Shown here one piece after another: positions 63,893 to 64,000 of a DNA stretch of 64,000 nucleotides. Origin of the DNA: Alistipes sp. (lineage in GTDB: Bacteria > Bacteroidota > Bacteroidia > Bacteroidales > Rikenellaceae); assembly GCA_017935185.1 (NCBI GenBank), contig JAGBIC010000002.1:1-64000 (forward strand), written 5' to 3'. Each line of letters opens with the position of its first letter. The stretch's first letter is position 1. The notes under the pieces were generated by a model, which made no database searches, was not told where the DNA came from, and was given only the letters and a program-made list of their open reading frames with translations. The position numbers and the translations under genes are program-made.

Positions 63893-64000
63893 ATGGACCA
63901 GCCTAAAATAGAGCGCATGTTGCGTCTTATGAAGATGCTTACGGCAAATACCCGTTACACCGTTGATGATATCGCCGACAGGCTTAACATGTCACGTCGC
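63893..64000 (+). CDS. Helix-turn-helix regulator, N-terminal fragment (partial)
   Basis: Open frame of 36 codons running off the right edge. MDQPKIERMLRLMKMLTANTRYTVDDIADRLNMSRR fits the winged helix-turn-helix start of WYL or DeoR-type regulators (LRLMKML...YTVDDIADRLNMSRR), which most often continue into a WYL ligand domain. The ATG at 63893 is the first after the dnaA terminator. Confidence 0.7.
   Translation, partial: MDQPKIERMLRLMKMLTANTRYTVDDIADRLNMSRR

Overview
The window reads as chromosomal DNA of a gut-type Bacteroidota bacterium, order Bacteroidales, perhaps close to Rikenellaceae/Alistipes (family placement is inference). The evidence is a Bacteroidales-style DnaA, an Oar-type TonB-dependent receptor, DUF3575/DUF3868 envelope proteins, a lipoprotein of the Fibrobacter-paralogous type, GH127, and many promoters of the Bacteroidota form TTTG-N19-21-TAnnTTTG. 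Shine-Dalgarno sequences are mostly absent. No tRNA, rRNA, IS element, prophage or CRISPR array was seen.

Layout. 1-2.2 kb: fabH-fabF, cut by the left edge. 2.4-3.4 kb: a membrane LytTR regulator. 3.5-10.9 kb: a pyrimidine operon pyrC-carA-carB-pyrK-pyrD on the minus strand. Its leader holds a promoter, a 36-codon ORF and a terminator-like hairpin just before pyrC, which looks like a pyrBI-style attenuator. CarA has Ser in place of the catalytic Cys of its glutaminase domain. 11-14.1 kb: a TonB receptor gene broken by one in-frame TGA. 14.2-17.1 kb: DedA protein, then DUF3575, DUF3868/OmpA/TPR and a tiny lipoprotein. 17.1-21.1 kb: GH127 and a surface lipoprotein. 21.3-28 kb: a minus-strand run of HAMP-like stub, trkH, SPOR protein, nfeD and floA, with mtaB upstream. 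28.1-31.4 kb: metal ABC permease, lptG, fmt. 31.5-36.2 kb: S8 protease, then egsA, mgsA and an aldo-keto reductase, all acting near dihydroxyacetone phosphate and methylglyoxal. 36.3-39.6 kb: serC-serA-DUF1015. 40-43.8 kb: yicC-gmk-nadD-DUF3109-M23/LysM. 43.9-47.4 kb: an AT-rich patch of small unknown genes around a phosphoesterase and yggS. It holds two candidate structured RNAs that share an apical hairpin and keep the same helices with different sequences. 47.4-50.5 kb: C69 dipeptidase and lpdA. 50.5-52.6 kb: small membrane protein, truA, beta-helix protein. 52.7-60.3 kb: dapB, lepB, yigZ, uvrA (broken by TAA), M16 peptidase, O-methyltransferase. 60.3-62.1 kb: phosphoglucomutase/phosphomannomutase broken by TAG. 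62.4-64 kb: dnaA and the start of a helix-turn-helix regulator.

The strongest leads are the pyr leader attenuator, the Ser-for-Cys CarA feeding the same pathway, the paired rod-shaped RNAs, and three otherwise intact genes each interrupted by a single in-frame stop (TGA, TAA, TAG). The last may be recent pseudogenes or assembly errors.
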